This document shows, piece by piece, positions 33,806 through 42,795 of a stretch of DNA of 61,882 bases. The position numbers and the translations under genes were made by a program. The notes beneath the pieces are model-generated. The model searched no databases and was not told the origin of the DNA. It worked only from the letters and a program-made list of their open reading frames with translations. Each line of letters opens with the position of its first letter. Position 1 is the stretch's first letter. Location of the stretch: the NCBI GenBank assembly GCA_945905925.1, contig CAMDQN010000020.1:1-61882 (forward strand). Direction: 5' to 3'. This DNA comes from Singulisphaera sp. GP187 (GTDB taxonomy: Bacteria > Planctomycetota > Planctomycetia > Gemmatales > Gemmataceae).

Positions 33806-34999
33806 TCACTGCGCGAACGCGTCGTCGTGCTTACCCCAACTCGGCGGCAGGTCGGCCTTGCGGCAGTTCGCCAGCGCCGCCTTCGCACCGGAGAACTTGT
33901 CCGCGTCGTTGTCTTCCCACTCGATCGACACCGCGCCCTCGAAGCCCACGCGGTTCAACTCGATGAAGATTTCTTCCAGGCTGTTGGCGTCGCGACTAGT
34001 CCCGGGCGTCACGAACTTCCACCCGTTCGTCCAGTGGCCCATCCACCGGTGCCCGCCTAGCAAGCCACCGCGGCAGTGCTCGCGCTCCACCTGCACGCCC
34101 TTCACGTGCGCGCAGTGGATGTACTTCGCGTACTCGCGGATGAACTGAATCACCGACACGTTCTGCCACTCCATGTGCGAGCCGTCGAGGTTGAACCCGA
34201 CCGTGCCCTCGAACCCGGACTTGTTCATGTAGTTGATGTAATCCCCAGCGCTCTCCAGGTCGCCCATCGCGCGCTCGGAGGGGTGGCACTCCAGGTCGAA
34301 GGTAACGCCATATTTCTTGCACTCCTTCCACACGTCGCCAAACCGCTCGACGATCAGTTCCAGCGACACCTGATACACGTCCGGGATGTCGTACCCTTCG
34401 ATCTTCCCGGGCAGCGGCGGGAACAGGAACCAGTGGCTCCAGCAGTGCGCCGGGCTGCCGACAAACCCCGGTAGTGCGACCTTGCGGTTCTGCAACTTCG
34501 ACAGATGACCGGCGTAGCGCGCGGATGCGAGCAGGTCAGCCTTCGCTTCCTTGTGCATCAACTTGCCGACCTCATCCGGCACGAACATCGGGTCGGTGCG
34601 CGGCGGGTTGTTGCCCGCGGCGCGCCACGCCTTATACGCGGCCTTCGCCTGGCCCGCGCCCGAACAGAAGTAGAGCGTCTTCGCACTCGGTTCGTCGCCC
34701 AGAATCTGCCCCTGAAGGTGCGTCGCGACGGTGAAGATTTCCAGGCCGTGCGACTTCGCGAGGGTCACGCGTTCTTTGGCGTATTCGGCCGCGCCCGCGT
34801 CGGTGTCGCAGCGGCGCAGGTCGAGTTCCCAGGACGCTTCTTCCCACCCGTCGAACCCGGCGGCAGCGATGAACTTGAGCCAGTCGGCTTCCGGCACACC
34901 GCCGAACTGCCCGCGAACGAGGCCGATCTGATGGTAACTGCCCTTGCCAGGCCGGTGTTGCGGTTCGCCCTTTTCGTTAACGGTTTGCGCGAATCCCAT
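33806..34999 (-). CDS. Sugar phosphate isomerase/epimerase (TIM barrel)
   Basis: This 397-residue xylose-isomerase-like TIM-barrel protein is longer than the copy at 16462-17319. Motifs seen are GWEEASWELDLRRCD (E), FDLECHPSERAMGD (E/H), VGFNLDGSHMEWQNVS (D, H), YIHCAHVKGVQVE (H-x-K) and VSIEWEDND (E). These are the usual metal and substrate positions of this family. The function is probably isomerisation or epimerisation of a sugar or inositol derivative in the cytoplasm; the substrate is unknown. The start MGFAQTVNEKGEPQHRPGKG is fixed by ATG 34999. No signal peptide is visible. Confidence 0.85.
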   Translation of the reverse strand: MGFAQTVNEKGEPQHRPGKGSYHQIGLVRGQFGGVPEADWLKFIAAAGFDGWEEASWELDLRRCDTDAGAAEYAKERVTLAKSHGLEIFTVATHLQGQILGDEPSAKTLYFCSGAGQAKAAYKAWRAAGNNPPRTDPMFVPDEVGKLMHKEAKADLLASARYAGHLSKLQNRKVALPGFVGSPAHCWSHWFLFPPLPGKIEGYDIPDVYQVSLELIVERFGDVWKECKKYGVTFDLECHPSERAMGDLESAGDYINYMNKSGFEGTVGFNLDGSHMEWQNVSVIQFIREYAKYIHCAHVKGVQVEREHCRGGLLGGHRWMGHWTNGWKFVTPGTSRDANSLEEIFIELNRVGFEGAVSIEWEDNDADKFSGAKAALANCRKADLPPSWGKHDDAFAQ

Positions 35000-35114
35000 T
35001 GTGCTGTGCCTCGAATGGATAGAGGGTGCGGTCAGGAGAGTTAGCGGGACGCACCGCAGACTTTACGGCCCGCGAAAGTTCGGGGCAAGCGCGTCTGCGT
35101 TTCAAAGGTCTTCA

Positions 35115-35219
35115 GGGTGGTCCGTTCTCGGAGAGAGTGGTCTTCGTCTTTTCTCCTGTGGTGCCGATACCTTGACAGACCGCACAGAGAAGCCCACTCT
35201 CGGAGAGAGCGGACCACCC
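35115..35219. repeat. Inverted repeat in a 486-base divergent region
   Basis: Arms 35115-35140 and 35194-35219 pair at their ends (GGGTGGTCCG / CGGACCACCC and GAGTGG / CCACTC). They share an internal word, CTCGGAGAGAG, in the same orientation. The gap 35000-35485 holds this repeat, a possible transposase relic (35229-35327) and the hairpin at 35359-35438. Confidence 0.65.
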
Positions 35220-35228
35220 CGCCCAGAG

Positions 35229-35327
35229 TGCAGACTTGGATTGAGGGAAGTCGGTTGTGACCAATGTGGCGTAGTCCCGAAGACGATCGAGAACTGCCGC
35301 ATCGAACGTTGGAGTGTACGTCTTCAT
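35229..35327 (-). pseudogene. Possible N-terminal remnant of a DDE transposase (IS701-like)
   Basis: On the minus strand an ATG at 35327 starts MKTYTPTFDAAVLDRLRDYA followed by TLVTTDFPQSKSALWAG. The pattern R-L-x-x-Y-A-x-x-x-x-x-D-F-P-x-x-x-x-x-x-W-A-G resembles the start of IS701-type transposases. After about 33 codons the likeness ends at the palindrome at 35115-35219. The call rests on memory of the family and a short stretch, so it is tentative. Confidence 0.35.
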
Positions 35328-35358
35328 GAAAAATGAGAGGCACGAATCGGTCAGGACC

Positions 35359-35438
35359 AGGAGTTACGCAGTTGGTTGTTTCAGCCCTCGGAGAGGGCTG
35401 AAACAACCAAACGCCTTTCAGCCAACTGCGTAACTCCT
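35359..35438. repeat. Overlapping double hairpin upstream of the enolase-superfamily gene
   Basis: The inner stem 35372-35389 / 35393-35410 is 18 bp and perfect with a 3-base loop (core GGTTGTTTCAGCCCTC). The outer arms AGGAGTTACGCAGTTGG (35359-35375) and 35422-35438 are 17 bp and perfect. The inner and outer left arms share four bases, so the two stems cannot both form in full. It lies 47 bases before the start at 35486. Confidence 0.85.
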
Positions 35439-35485
35439 AGGAGAATCAAGAAGTAGTCGCTCAGCGTTTTCGTAGTTTACTCGAA

Positions 35486-36589
35486 ATGAAGGTCACGAAA
35501 CTCACCACGGACCGGCTCCGTGTTCCGCTGCCGAAGCCCGTGCGCGTGTCCCTGACGACCCCAACTGCGGCCCAGCCCGATGCGGTCGAACTGATCCTCG
35601 TTCACCTCGAAACGGACGCGGGCGTAACCGGTCTCGGCTTCGTGTACGTCCTCGGCGCGGGCGGCGCCGCGGTGCGTTCGCTCATTGATACCGAACTGTC
35701 GCCGGTGGTTCAGCGCGAAGACGCGCGCGACACGGACCGGCTCTTCGCGCGAGCGGAAGCCCGGTTCCGCGCGGTCGGTTTCGCCGGACTCGCGGCGCGC
35801 GCGTATTCCGCAATCGACATCGCGCTTTGGGACGCAAAGGCACAGGCCGCCGGTGTTCCGCTCGCGAAGTTACTCGGTGGCGTAAGGCCTGGCGCGGCGT
35901 TCGTAGTATCGGATGCCGCAACGCTCGGGCGTGACGCAGCCGAATCGCTCAAGGTCGCGAAGCCATTCCTGAAACAAGGCGCGGTCGGGATTCGCGTCGA
36001 GATCGGTGCTGGCGGTGATGTGCAAGCCGACGCGGAGCGCGTGCGCGAGATTCAGGACGGGTTGGGCGAAGACGGGTGGATGGCCGTGACCGCGGACAGC
36101 CGGTTCGATCTGAGTACGGCGCTCGCGCTCACGCACTTCTTCGAGGATGTGGGCGTCGATGTCTTTGAAGACCCGATCCCGAGCGCGGACGCGATCGGTT
36201 ACGACAAACTCGCCCGCCTCGCCGAAGTGCCGCTCGCGATCGGTGCGAATCTCGATTCGCGCGACGCGTTCTTCAAGGTCATCCGCGACGGCATCATTCG
36301 CACCGTGCGCCCTGACGTGTGCCGCTTAGGTGGCATCACGCCGCTACTGAAGGTCGCGGCGGTGGCGGAAGCGTATCACGTCGCGGTGTCTCCGGTGCGG
36401 TTACCGGAGGTTGGCGTTCACCTCGCGTGCGGGCTGGCGTCGGTGCCGCACGTCGATTCGGTGTCGTGGTTCAAGGACGTGTTCACCGGCGGGCTGAAGA
36501 TCGAAAGCGGGAAGATGATACCGGGCGCCGAACCCGGCTTGGGGCTATCAATCGACGAGGGTGTTGCGGCGAAGTGGCGAATTGTCTGA
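35486..36589 (+). CDS. Enolase-superfamily protein (mandelate racemase / muconate lactonizing type)
   Basis: This is a 367-residue two-domain enolase-superfamily protein. The N-terminal cap begins MKVTKLTTDRLRVPLPKPVR and the barrel includes AIDIALWDAKAQAAGVPLAK and LLGG. Metal-ligand positions are partly altered: Asp is present (VTADSRFD) and Glu is present (FEDPIP), but the third ligand, normally G-E-N or D-E-S, reads IGANLDS. The usual catalytic K-x-K on strand two reads IRVEI. It may therefore be a divergent or non-catalytic member, or use a different chemistry. GGITPLLKVA is conserved. The gene has its own upstream region with a double hairpin and is followed by a DUF1080 gene. Confidence 0.8.
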   Translation: MKVTKLTTDRLRVPLPKPVRVSLTTPTAAQPDAVELILVHLETDAGVTGLGFVYVLGAGGAAVRSLIDTELSPVVQREDARDTDRLFARAEARFRAVGFAGLAARAYSAIDIALWDAKAQAAGVPLAKLLGGVRPGAAFVVSDAATLGRDAAESLKVAKPFLKQGAVGIRVEIGAGGDVQADAERVREIQDGLGEDGWMAVTADSRFDLSTALALTHFFEDVGVDVFEDPIPSADAIGYDKLARLAEVPLAIGANLDSRDAFFKVIRDGIIRTVRPDVCRLGGITPLLKVAAVAEAYHVAVSPVRLPEVGVHLACGLASVPHVDSVSWFKDVFTGGLKIESGKMIPGAEPGLGLSIDEGVAAKWRIV

Positions 36590-36665
36590 GCCTGTCGTGC
36601 GCGAACCAACAACGTTTAGCATCGGACCAGCAGGGCCCATACCTCTCCATCTTGAGGACAATACC

Positions 36666-37304
36666 ATGTCACGCGGTCTGTGTTGTGCGGTCGTATTCCT
36701 CGCGCTCGGCGCAACGGGGCGCGCCGCGGAGAAGCCGGTTTCACTGTTCGACGGGAAGACGCTCGCGGGGTGGGAAGGCGACACCGAGAAGACCTGGAAG
36801 GTCGAGGACGGTGCCATCACCGCGGGCACGCTCGACGCGGTCGTGCCGCGAAACGAGTTCCTCTGCACCACCAAGACCTACGAGAACTTCGAGCTAAAGG
36901 TCACGTTCAAGCTCAGCGGAGATAAGGCGAAGGCGAACGCCGGGATTCAGTTCCGCACGAAGCGCATCCCGAAGCACCACGAGGTGAGCGGCTATCAGGC
37001 CGACGCGGGCCAGGACTATTGGGGCGCGCTGTACGACGAGAGCCGCCGCAAGATGGTCCTCGCGAAGCCCGACCCGAAGGTGATCGAGAAGCTGGTCAAG
37101 CACGAAGACTGGAACGAGTACGTGATCCGGTGCGAGGGGCCGCGCATCAAGCTGTGGCTCAACGGCACGCTCACCGTGGACTACACCGAAGAGAAAGCAG
37201 ACATCGAGCGCTCGGGCATCATCGGATTGCAGATCCACGGCGGAGCGAAGGCGAAGGTCTTCTACAAGAACATCACGATCGAAGAGCTGCCCGCAAAGAA
37301 GTAA
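36666..37304 (+). CDS. DUF1080 (3-keto-disaccharide hydrolase-like) secreted protein
   Basis: This 212-residue protein has a signal peptide (LCCAVVFLALGATGRAAE) and one DUF1080 jelly-roll domain: SLFDGKTLAGWEGDTEKTWK, ANAGIQFRTKRIPKHHEVSG, YQADAGQDYWGALYDESRR, LWLNGTLTVDYTE and GIIGLQIHGGAKAKVFYKNI. DUF1080 domains are concanavalin-like carbohydrate-binding or hydrolysing modules, and some cleave 3-keto-glycosides. It lies 76 bases after the enolase-superfamily gene and converges on the giant PVC protein, which ends in the same domain. Confidence 0.9.
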   Translation: MSRGLCCAVVFLALGATGRAAEKPVSLFDGKTLAGWEGDTEKTWKVEDGAITAGTLDAVVPRNEFLCTTKTYENFELKVTFKLSGDKAKANAGIQFRTKRIPKHHEVSGYQADAGQDYWGALYDESRRKMVLAKPDPKVIEKLVKHEDWNEYVIRCEGPRIKLWLNGTLTVDYTEEKADIERSGIIGLQIHGGAKAKVFYKNITIEELPAKK

Positions 37305-37319
37305 ACGACGAACAAAGCA

Positions 37320-37453
37320 GAAGAGGATTGGCCACAAAAAGTCACAAAGAGACACAAAAAGGAAGCGACCGAGACAGAGTCGAGATCAATTCAAACTCGG
37401 CTCTTGTCTTCCTTTTTGTGTCTCTTTGTGACTTTTTGTGGCCAATCCTCTTC
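37320..37453. repeat. 46-bp perfect inverted repeat between convergent genes (family F)
   Basis: Arms 37320-37365 and 37408-37453 are exact reverse complements with a 42-base loop. The arms are A-rich on one strand (CACAAAAAGTCACAAAGAGA) and far lower in GC than the surroundings. It lies between the stops of the DUF1080 gene and the PVC giant gene. The tail word GCCAATCCTCTT also appears near the family E repeat (about 11012). Confidence 0.92.
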
Positions 37454-37461
37454 GTCTTCTC

Positions 37462-40400
37462 TTACTTCAACACTTCCAGTTTCACGTCTTTGTACCGCAC
37501 TTCGAGCGGGCCGCCGCTGTGCAGTTGCAGCCCGATCACGCCGCGACGCGCGAGCTTGTCGTCCTCGTAGTCGGTGCAGCGGTTACCGTTGATCCAGATG
37601 CGCACACGACCGCCCACCGCTTCCACCACGTAATCATTCCAGTCGTCCGGCTTCACGAACTTCTCGCCGCCCTCCTTCGCGAGCAACCCGCGACCGCTCT
37701 CCTCGTAGAGCTTGCCCCACCACCCGGCGCCGATGTCGGCCTGCGGGCCGCGCATCTCGCCATCGGGTAAGGGCACGCTGCGGAACTGCACGCCGCTGTT
37801 CGCCTTGTTCGGCGTGAGCTTCACCTTCAGCGACAGTTTGAAGTTCTCCACCGCGGTGTGCGACTTCAGGAACGTGTTCTTCTTCACGTCCACGGTGGAC
37901 TTGCCGACGATCTCCCCAGCCTCTACTTTCCATAGTCCTTCGTCGCCGTCCCAGTTGCTCAAGTCCTTGCCGTTGAAGAAGTCCTTCGCGTTGTCGGCGG
38001 TCGCGAGCATCGGCACCTGCGCCGTGGTTTGCAGGTACGCGATCAACGAGCGGAACTCGTACTCGGACGTCTGCTTCAGGATGTCGTCCGGCATCATGGA
38101 CAACTCCGACGCCTTGCGGCTCGCGATGTCCTTCGCGGCGATGGTTAGCGTTTCGCGGTCAGTGACGACCGTGAGGACGCCGTTCGCTTCGCCCTTCACG
38201 ATGCCGGTGACGACGCGATCATCCGTCAGCACGATACGCGTCGCGGCGTACTCCTTCGGAATAACGTCGCTCGGCGAGAGGATGTTTTCGAGCAGGTAGT
38301 CGAGGTTACTTCGATTAGCGCCGGTAATCTCCGGCCCGACCTTCCCGCCGACCGCGTAGAGCGTGTGGCAGTTCAGGCACGTCTTCGCATACACGGTGCG
38401 GCCAAGGTTCACGTCGGGCGCCGGCATCCCGGCCCGCGTGACCTTCGCCTTCCATTCCTTGATGAGCGCCTTGCGCTCTGCGGGCGACTCGCGCACGACG
38501 CCCCACAACTCCGCGATCTGCTTGTCGATGGTCGCGTCCTCGTACCCGCGAAGTTGCCGAACGATCTCCGCGGGCACGTCCTTCGCGGGAATCTTCTTCG
38601 CACCGATCGCGTTCATGAGCTCGTTCGCGTAACTCGCGCGCGAAGCGAGTGTCGCGAGTACTTCGCGCCGTTCGCCGGAGTTGAACGCCTCGTACCGCGC
38701 GACGAGCAACGCGGGTGTCTTCGCGTCAACGAAGGACGCCAGCCCGCGAATCGCAGCGGTCGCCAACTGGGGGTCTGTTAGCAGCCCCTGAAGGATGGGC
38801 ACGGTTTCGGCGTCGCGTGCTTCGACGAGTGAGGTGATCGCTGCTCCGCGACCAAACAGTTCCGCCTTCGGGTCGGCGGCAATTTTCCGCAGTGTCGCGA
38901 GCACAGTCTTGTCGCCGAAGGTTACTGCCAGTGCCATCGCCCGGTTGCGTGCGTCGAGGTCCGCGGACTTCATCACCACTTCAAACGCCTTGTCCCAACC
39001 GGTTGGCATCGGTGCGTTCCGTTTGCCCTTCGTGGCCTCTTGCAATCCGCCCAGGTACGCGAGCCGCTGTGCGTCGGTCTTCGCTTCGGTGATGGACTTG
39101 GTGAGCAGATTGAACGCTTCAGGCGTGCCAAGTGCGCCGACGCGTCGCGCCGCGAACGTGAACACCATCGGAATCTTGCCGTCGGCCGCGAGCTTCATCG
39201 CCGTCGCGGGGTTTTCCGCGCAGAGCGGTTCGAGTGCGTACCAGTACAAGTACGGCAGGTTGTGGTCGGCCGCGTCCTCGGCGTGAGAGAGGAGGCTGGG
39301 CAGCAGTCCCCACTTTTGTTTCGAAGATGCCCGCTGGGCGACGGACGCAAGTTCTCTGCGAGCCGTCGGAGAGCCGCCCCACTCGGCGAGGCTCGCGAAG
39401 GCTTCGTCGGGAAAATCGGTTACAGCTTCCTCAAAGAGTAGTCGGATAACCCAACCGCGAACGAGCGGGTTCGGATCCTTCATTGCGTCAATGAGTACAG
39501 CCGATCGCGTGCTAAGGCCGAAAGCATTAGCAAGGGCTCCGCGTACACGTTTCGGCGGGCCGTCCCCGGCAACGCAAAGCGCCCACAGTGCTCGCAGTTT
39601 CTTCTGTTCGGTTTTGTCTTTTGCGAGAATCGCCTTGCCCTGGAAGACCGATATCAGCTCGTCCCGAGCTTCTTCCCCGAGTTTCGCTTTGACGCCGCGC
39701 TCTTGGATCAATCGCCTGGCCATGCGGGCGTACCACTCGTTCTCGTGCGACTGATACTTGGCCAGTTCCAAGTCGCTGCACTTCGACAAGTCCACATCCT
39801 TCACCGGCTTCGCGTCCTTGTGCGAAATCTTGTAGATGCGGCCGTTGGTACGGTCCCACTTCTCCGGGTTGGTGAGGTGGCAAATCTGCTGGTCGTACCA
39901 GTCGAGCATGTAGACGTTGCCGTCCGGCCCGTACTTGAAGTTCATCGGGATCGACCACTTATCGTTGGTCAGCAGAAAGTCCGGGTTGCGGTCGGCCACA
40001 TAACCGCTGCCTTTCGGCGTGGCCACGTCCACGTTGATGCGGTGCCCGTGCAGGTTCCCCATGAACAGCTTGCCGTTGTACTCCTTCGGCCAGTTTCCTC
40101 CCTGGTAGATCATCAAGCCGCAGTGCGCGTGACCGCCGCCGGCGCTGTCGCTGCGGTTGTTGCCGCCGTGTGGCGTCGCACCGACGTAGTGCCGGTGGAC
40201 CGCGATCGTCTTGATGTCGTCGTAGGTGTAAGGGTTGAAGTGCATACCGCCTTGCCGGTGATAGCGCCCGCCCTGGATCATGTGCCACATGTGCGGGATG
40301 ACACACGCTTCGATGAAGAAATCACCGTTCGCGTTGTAGTCGAGTCCCCACGGGTTCGAGGTGCCGTGCGAGAACACCTCGAAGACGTGCCGTGTCGGGT

Positions 40401-41589
40401 GGTAGCGCCAGATGCCCGCGTTGATCGGCGTGCGCTCCGCGTCCGGCGTGCCCGGCTTGCCCACGCGCGAGTGCGTGAACACCCCGTGACAGCCGTAGAG
40501 CCAGCCGTCCGGCCCCCAGATGAACGCGTTGAGCGTTTCGTGCGTGTCTTGGTAGCCCCAACCGTCGAGCAAAATCTTCGGCTCGCCGGCCTTATCGGTC
40601 TTCTCGTCGTGCGGAATGAACATCAGGTACGGTGCCGCCCCGACCCACACGCCGCCGAAGCCGACTTCGATACCGCTGACGAGGTTCAAGCCCTCCATGA
40701 ACACCGTTCGCTTGTCAAATTTCCCGTCGCCGTCGGTGTCCTCGAAGATCAGAATCTTGTCGCCCTCGCGCGGCTTGCCCGCGACCGCCGGGATGACCGG
40801 CCCCTTCTCCGGGTTGCGTCGCGGGTAGGTGTACGCTTCGACGACCCACAGGCGCCCGCGATGGTCGATGCAGAACGCGATCGGCTGGTGAATGTCCGGT
40901 TCGCCCGCGAACAGCGTGACGCTGAAGCCATCAGGTACGGTCATCGCTTTCGCCGCGTCGAGTGGCTTCAGCCCGGCGTGCTTGTAAGTGTCCACCGGCG
41001 CCGGCGGCTCGACCTTCGGGCGTGCCGGGAAGTTCGGCTTCTTCTCGTGGAACCGGAAGTCGTCGAAGTTGACGTGCCCCCAACCGCCCGCGTGCTTATC
41101 GACGACGCGAACGAAGACGTCCTTCCCCTGGTGTTTCGCGAGGTCGATCACCGTGCGCGCCATGTCTTCGACTTCGGTGCCCGACGCGCGGAAGATGACT
41201 TCCTTGCCGCTCACGATCTCTACACAGGTTTCCTTCTCCCACGGGCCACCGCCGATGAGGAAACTGGCCCACGGGTGCGTCACCTTGAACGACGCGCTGG
41301 TCAACGTGCCCAGCGGCTTGTCGCCGAGCTTCTCGTAGCCGCCGATCCAGAACTGTCCCTGGTGCCGGCTGCGGTTGTCTTTGCGGCGTGCGAACACCGT
41401 GTCGCCCTTGATCGGCTGATCCTTGAACGCGGCCCCGTCCGCAGTCCAATCTTTCAGGTCGCCGGTCTCGAAGTCGAGGTTGAGTGGCTTGCCATCGGCT
41501 CCGAGTGGCAGCACGCCGACGTCGTTCGGATCGGCCTTCGGCGGTTGTGAAGGGGAGAGTAGCGCGAGGGAGAGGAGAAGCGAATTCAT
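37462..41589 (-). CDS. PVC-type membrane-bound dehydrogenase / HEAT / cytochrome c / DUF1080 fusion
   Basis: This 1375-residue exported protein starts with a short signal (MNSLLLSLALLSPSQ). Residues about 25-190 look like a jelly-roll. Residues about 215-620 form the PVC dehydrogenase-like beta-propeller (FSVTLFAGEPDIHQPIAFCI, IFEDTDGDGKFDKRTVFMEG, GGHAHCGLMIY). Residues about 640-1040 are HEAT-like helices. A c-type haem site CLNCHTLYAVGGKVGPEITG lies near residue 1070. Residues about 1195-1375 are a DUF1080 domain (DLSNWDGDEGLWKVEAGEIV). It probably oxidises a sugar or alcohol and passes electrons through haem. It ends 9 bases from the 46-bp inverted repeat. Confidence 0.9.
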   Translation of the reverse strand: MNSLLLSLALLSPSQPPKADPNDVGVLPLGADGKPLNLDFETGDLKDWTADGAAFKDQPIKGDTVFARRKDNRSRHQGQFWIGGYEKLGDKPLGTLTSASFKVTHPWASFLIGGGPWEKETCVEIVSGKEVIFRASGTEVEDMARTVIDLAKHQGKDVFVRVVDKHAGGWGHVNFDDFRFHEKKPNFPARPKVEPPAPVDTYKHAGLKPLDAAKAMTVPDGFSVTLFAGEPDIHQPIAFCIDHRGRLWVVEAYTYPRRNPEKGPVIPAVAGKPREGDKILIFEDTDGDGKFDKRTVFMEGLNLVSGIEVGFGGVWVGAAPYLMFIPHDEKTDKAGEPKILLDGWGYQDTHETLNAFIWGPDGWLYGCHGVFTHSRVGKPGTPDAERTPINAGIWRYHPTRHVFEVFSHGTSNPWGLDYNANGDFFIEACVIPHMWHMIQGGRYHRQGGMHFNPYTYDDIKTIAVHRHYVGATPHGGNNRSDSAGGGHAHCGLMIYQGGNWPKEYNGKLFMGNLHGHRINVDVATPKGSGYVADRNPDFLLTNDKWSIPMNFKYGPDGNVYMLDWYDQQICHLTNPEKWDRTNGRIYKISHKDAKPVKDVDLSKCSDLELAKYQSHENEWYARMARRLIQERGVKAKLGEEARDELISVFQGKAILAKDKTEQKKLRALWALCVAGDGPPKRVRGALANAFGLSTRSAVLIDAMKDPNPLVRGWVIRLLFEEAVTDFPDEAFASLAEWGGSPTARRELASVAQRASSKQKWGLLPSLLSHAEDAADHNLPYLYWYALEPLCAENPATAMKLAADGKIPMVFTFAARRVGALGTPEAFNLLTKSITEAKTDAQRLAYLGGLQEATKGKRNAPMPTGWDKAFEVVMKSADLDARNRAMALAVTFGDKTVLATLRKIAADPKAELFGRGAAITSLVEARDAETVPILQGLLTDPQLATAAIRGLASFVDAKTPALLVARYEAFNSGERREVLATLASRASYANELMNAIGAKKIPAKDVPAEIVRQLRGYEDATIDKQIAELWGVVRESPAERKALIKEWKAKVTRAGMPAPDVNLGRTVYAKTCLNCHTLYAVGGKVGPEITGANRSNLDYLLENILSPSDVIPKEYAATRIVLTDDRVVTGIVKGEANGVLTVVTDRETLTIAAKDIASRKASELSMMPDDILKQTSEYEFRSLIAYLQTTAQVPMLATADNAKDFFNGKDLSNWDGDEGLWKVEAGEIVGKSTVDVKKNTFLKSHTAVENFKLSLKVKLTPNKANSGVQFRSVPLPDGEMRGPQADIGAGWWGKLYEESGRGLLAKEGGEKFVKPDDWNDYVVEAVGGRVRIWINGNRCTDYEDDKLARRGVIGLQLHSGGPLEVRYKDVKLEVLK

Positions 41590-41908
41590 GCGGTCACTCC
41601 AGGGAGAGTCACGGTTGATACCGTGATACCCAGAGATGCGACGGGGAACCAGTGTTTGAAAGTAGTAGGCGCACTCCGTGTGCGGCTGCGATGCGAATCA
41701 GATTTCACTTCTTTCGAAACGCCGACGATCATGGTTGGCTCCGGGTAGGCGTCGCCGGGCGGATTCAGGGGATTATCGAATCATGTGAGAAGTGAATCAA
41801 GAGGAACGGCTCTCATCATGAAATACCTTGTCCGGCGCGGCGTCTGATGTCTAGGATTGAGAAGTTGCGGATTCAAGTCTCGCTGGGTCTCGGTCACGGG
41901 TGCTTATC
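41590..41908. other. Divergent intergenic region
   Basis: This stretch of 319 bases separates the PVC giant and the ABC-operon starts. It holds a short palindrome, CACGGTTGATACCGTG, near 41611. A 9-bp inverted pair TTCACTTCT / AGAAGTGAA lies at 41704-41712 and 41788-41796. No gene or clear promoter was recognised. Confidence 0.5.
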
Positions 41909-42787
41909 ATGCCGTCGCGTATCGCCGTCGCGGGGATCGTCGCGTTCTGGCTCGCCGTTACCGCCTACGTCACTTATCGCGACGTGTGGCCCAGGCTGTT
42001 CGCGACCGGCCCGCCGCCGGTGTCGATCGAACTCTCCGACGAGGCCAAACAGAACATTCCCGCGCGCTGGACCATCTACCGCGGTCCGCACAAGATCGGC
42101 CGGCTCACCACGCAAATGAAGTACCGCGACACGGACGACACGTTTCAGTTCACGTATCAGTACAGCGACCTCGAACTGGAACAGGGCGGTGTTGTACTCA
42201 AGGTGCCGAGCGCGACCTCGGACGTGCGGATGACCCGCGAAGGCGACCTGAAAGAACAGTCGATGACCGCGAAGGTGAAAGCGACGTACCGCGACGTGGA
42301 GGTCGCGACGGGTACGATCGACGTGAAGGGCGTGGTGCGTAACGAGGTACTCACCGGGCGGGCGGAGCTGAAGAGCAATTTTCTCGATGTGGCGGCCGAC
42401 CTGGACCCGGTCCCGGTGCCGCACGGTGGGCAACCGCTGAATCCTCTCCAACCGGTGAACCGGCTCGGCAGTGTCCGCGGCGGTCAGCAGTGGATCGTTC
42501 ACGAGTCGAACCCGCTGGGCGAGGCGCTGGGCGAGTTGGTGCGCAAGACGCTCGCGGAGCGGGGCATCCGGTTGAAGGAACAGCCGAAGAAGGAATCGGC
42601 CGTGGCGGAGGTGGGTGGTTCGCCACAGATCCTCGTCTGGCAGGCGCAGGAGGTCGCGTGCTGGGTGATCGAGTACCGCCGCGCCGAGCCGTTCGCGCGG
42701 ACGTGGGTTCGCACGGCCGACGGGAAGGTGTTGCGTCAGGAAGCGTTCGAGGGCGGGGAATCGCTCGTGTTCGAGCGCGAGGATTGA
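41909..42787 (+). CDS. Membrane-anchored hypothetical protein, first gene of the ABC operon
   Basis: This 292-residue protein has one N-terminal membrane anchor (IAVAGIVAFWLAVTAYVTY). The rest is an extracytoplasmic beta-rich domain with repeated strands (WTIYRGPHKIGRLTTQMKYR, FQFTYQYSDLELEQGGVVLK, VRNEVLTGRAELKSNFLDVA). I do not recognise a family. ATG 41909 is preferred over a GTG three codons upstream. The next gene, the ABC ATPase, starts 132 bases later on the same strand. The order anchor protein - ATPase - permease suggests it serves the transporter, perhaps handling its substrate outside the membrane. Confidence 0.7.
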   Translation: MPSRIAVAGIVAFWLAVTAYVTYRDVWPRLFATGPPPVSIELSDEAKQNIPARWTIYRGPHKIGRLTTQMKYRDTDDTFQFTYQYSDLELEQGGVVLKVPSATSDVRMTREGDLKEQSMTAKVKATYRDVEVATGTIDVKGVVRNEVLTGRAELKSNFLDVAADLDPVPVPHGGQPLNPLQPVNRLGSVRGGQQWIVHESNPLGEALGELVRKTLAERGIRLKEQPKKESAVAEVGGSPQILVWQAQEVACWVIEYRRAEPFARTWVRTADGKVLRQEAFEGGESLVFERED

Positions 42788-42795
42788 ACGAGAAC

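Noticed and set aside
35112-35327. 71-residue small protein gene on the minus strand
   Set aside because: The second half is encoded by the palindromic repeat and the first half resembles a transposase start, so it is better read as a remnant.
39703-41550. 615-residue plus-strand ORF opposite the PVC giant
   Set aside because: It is antisense to conserved propeller coding sequence and has no start context or domain.
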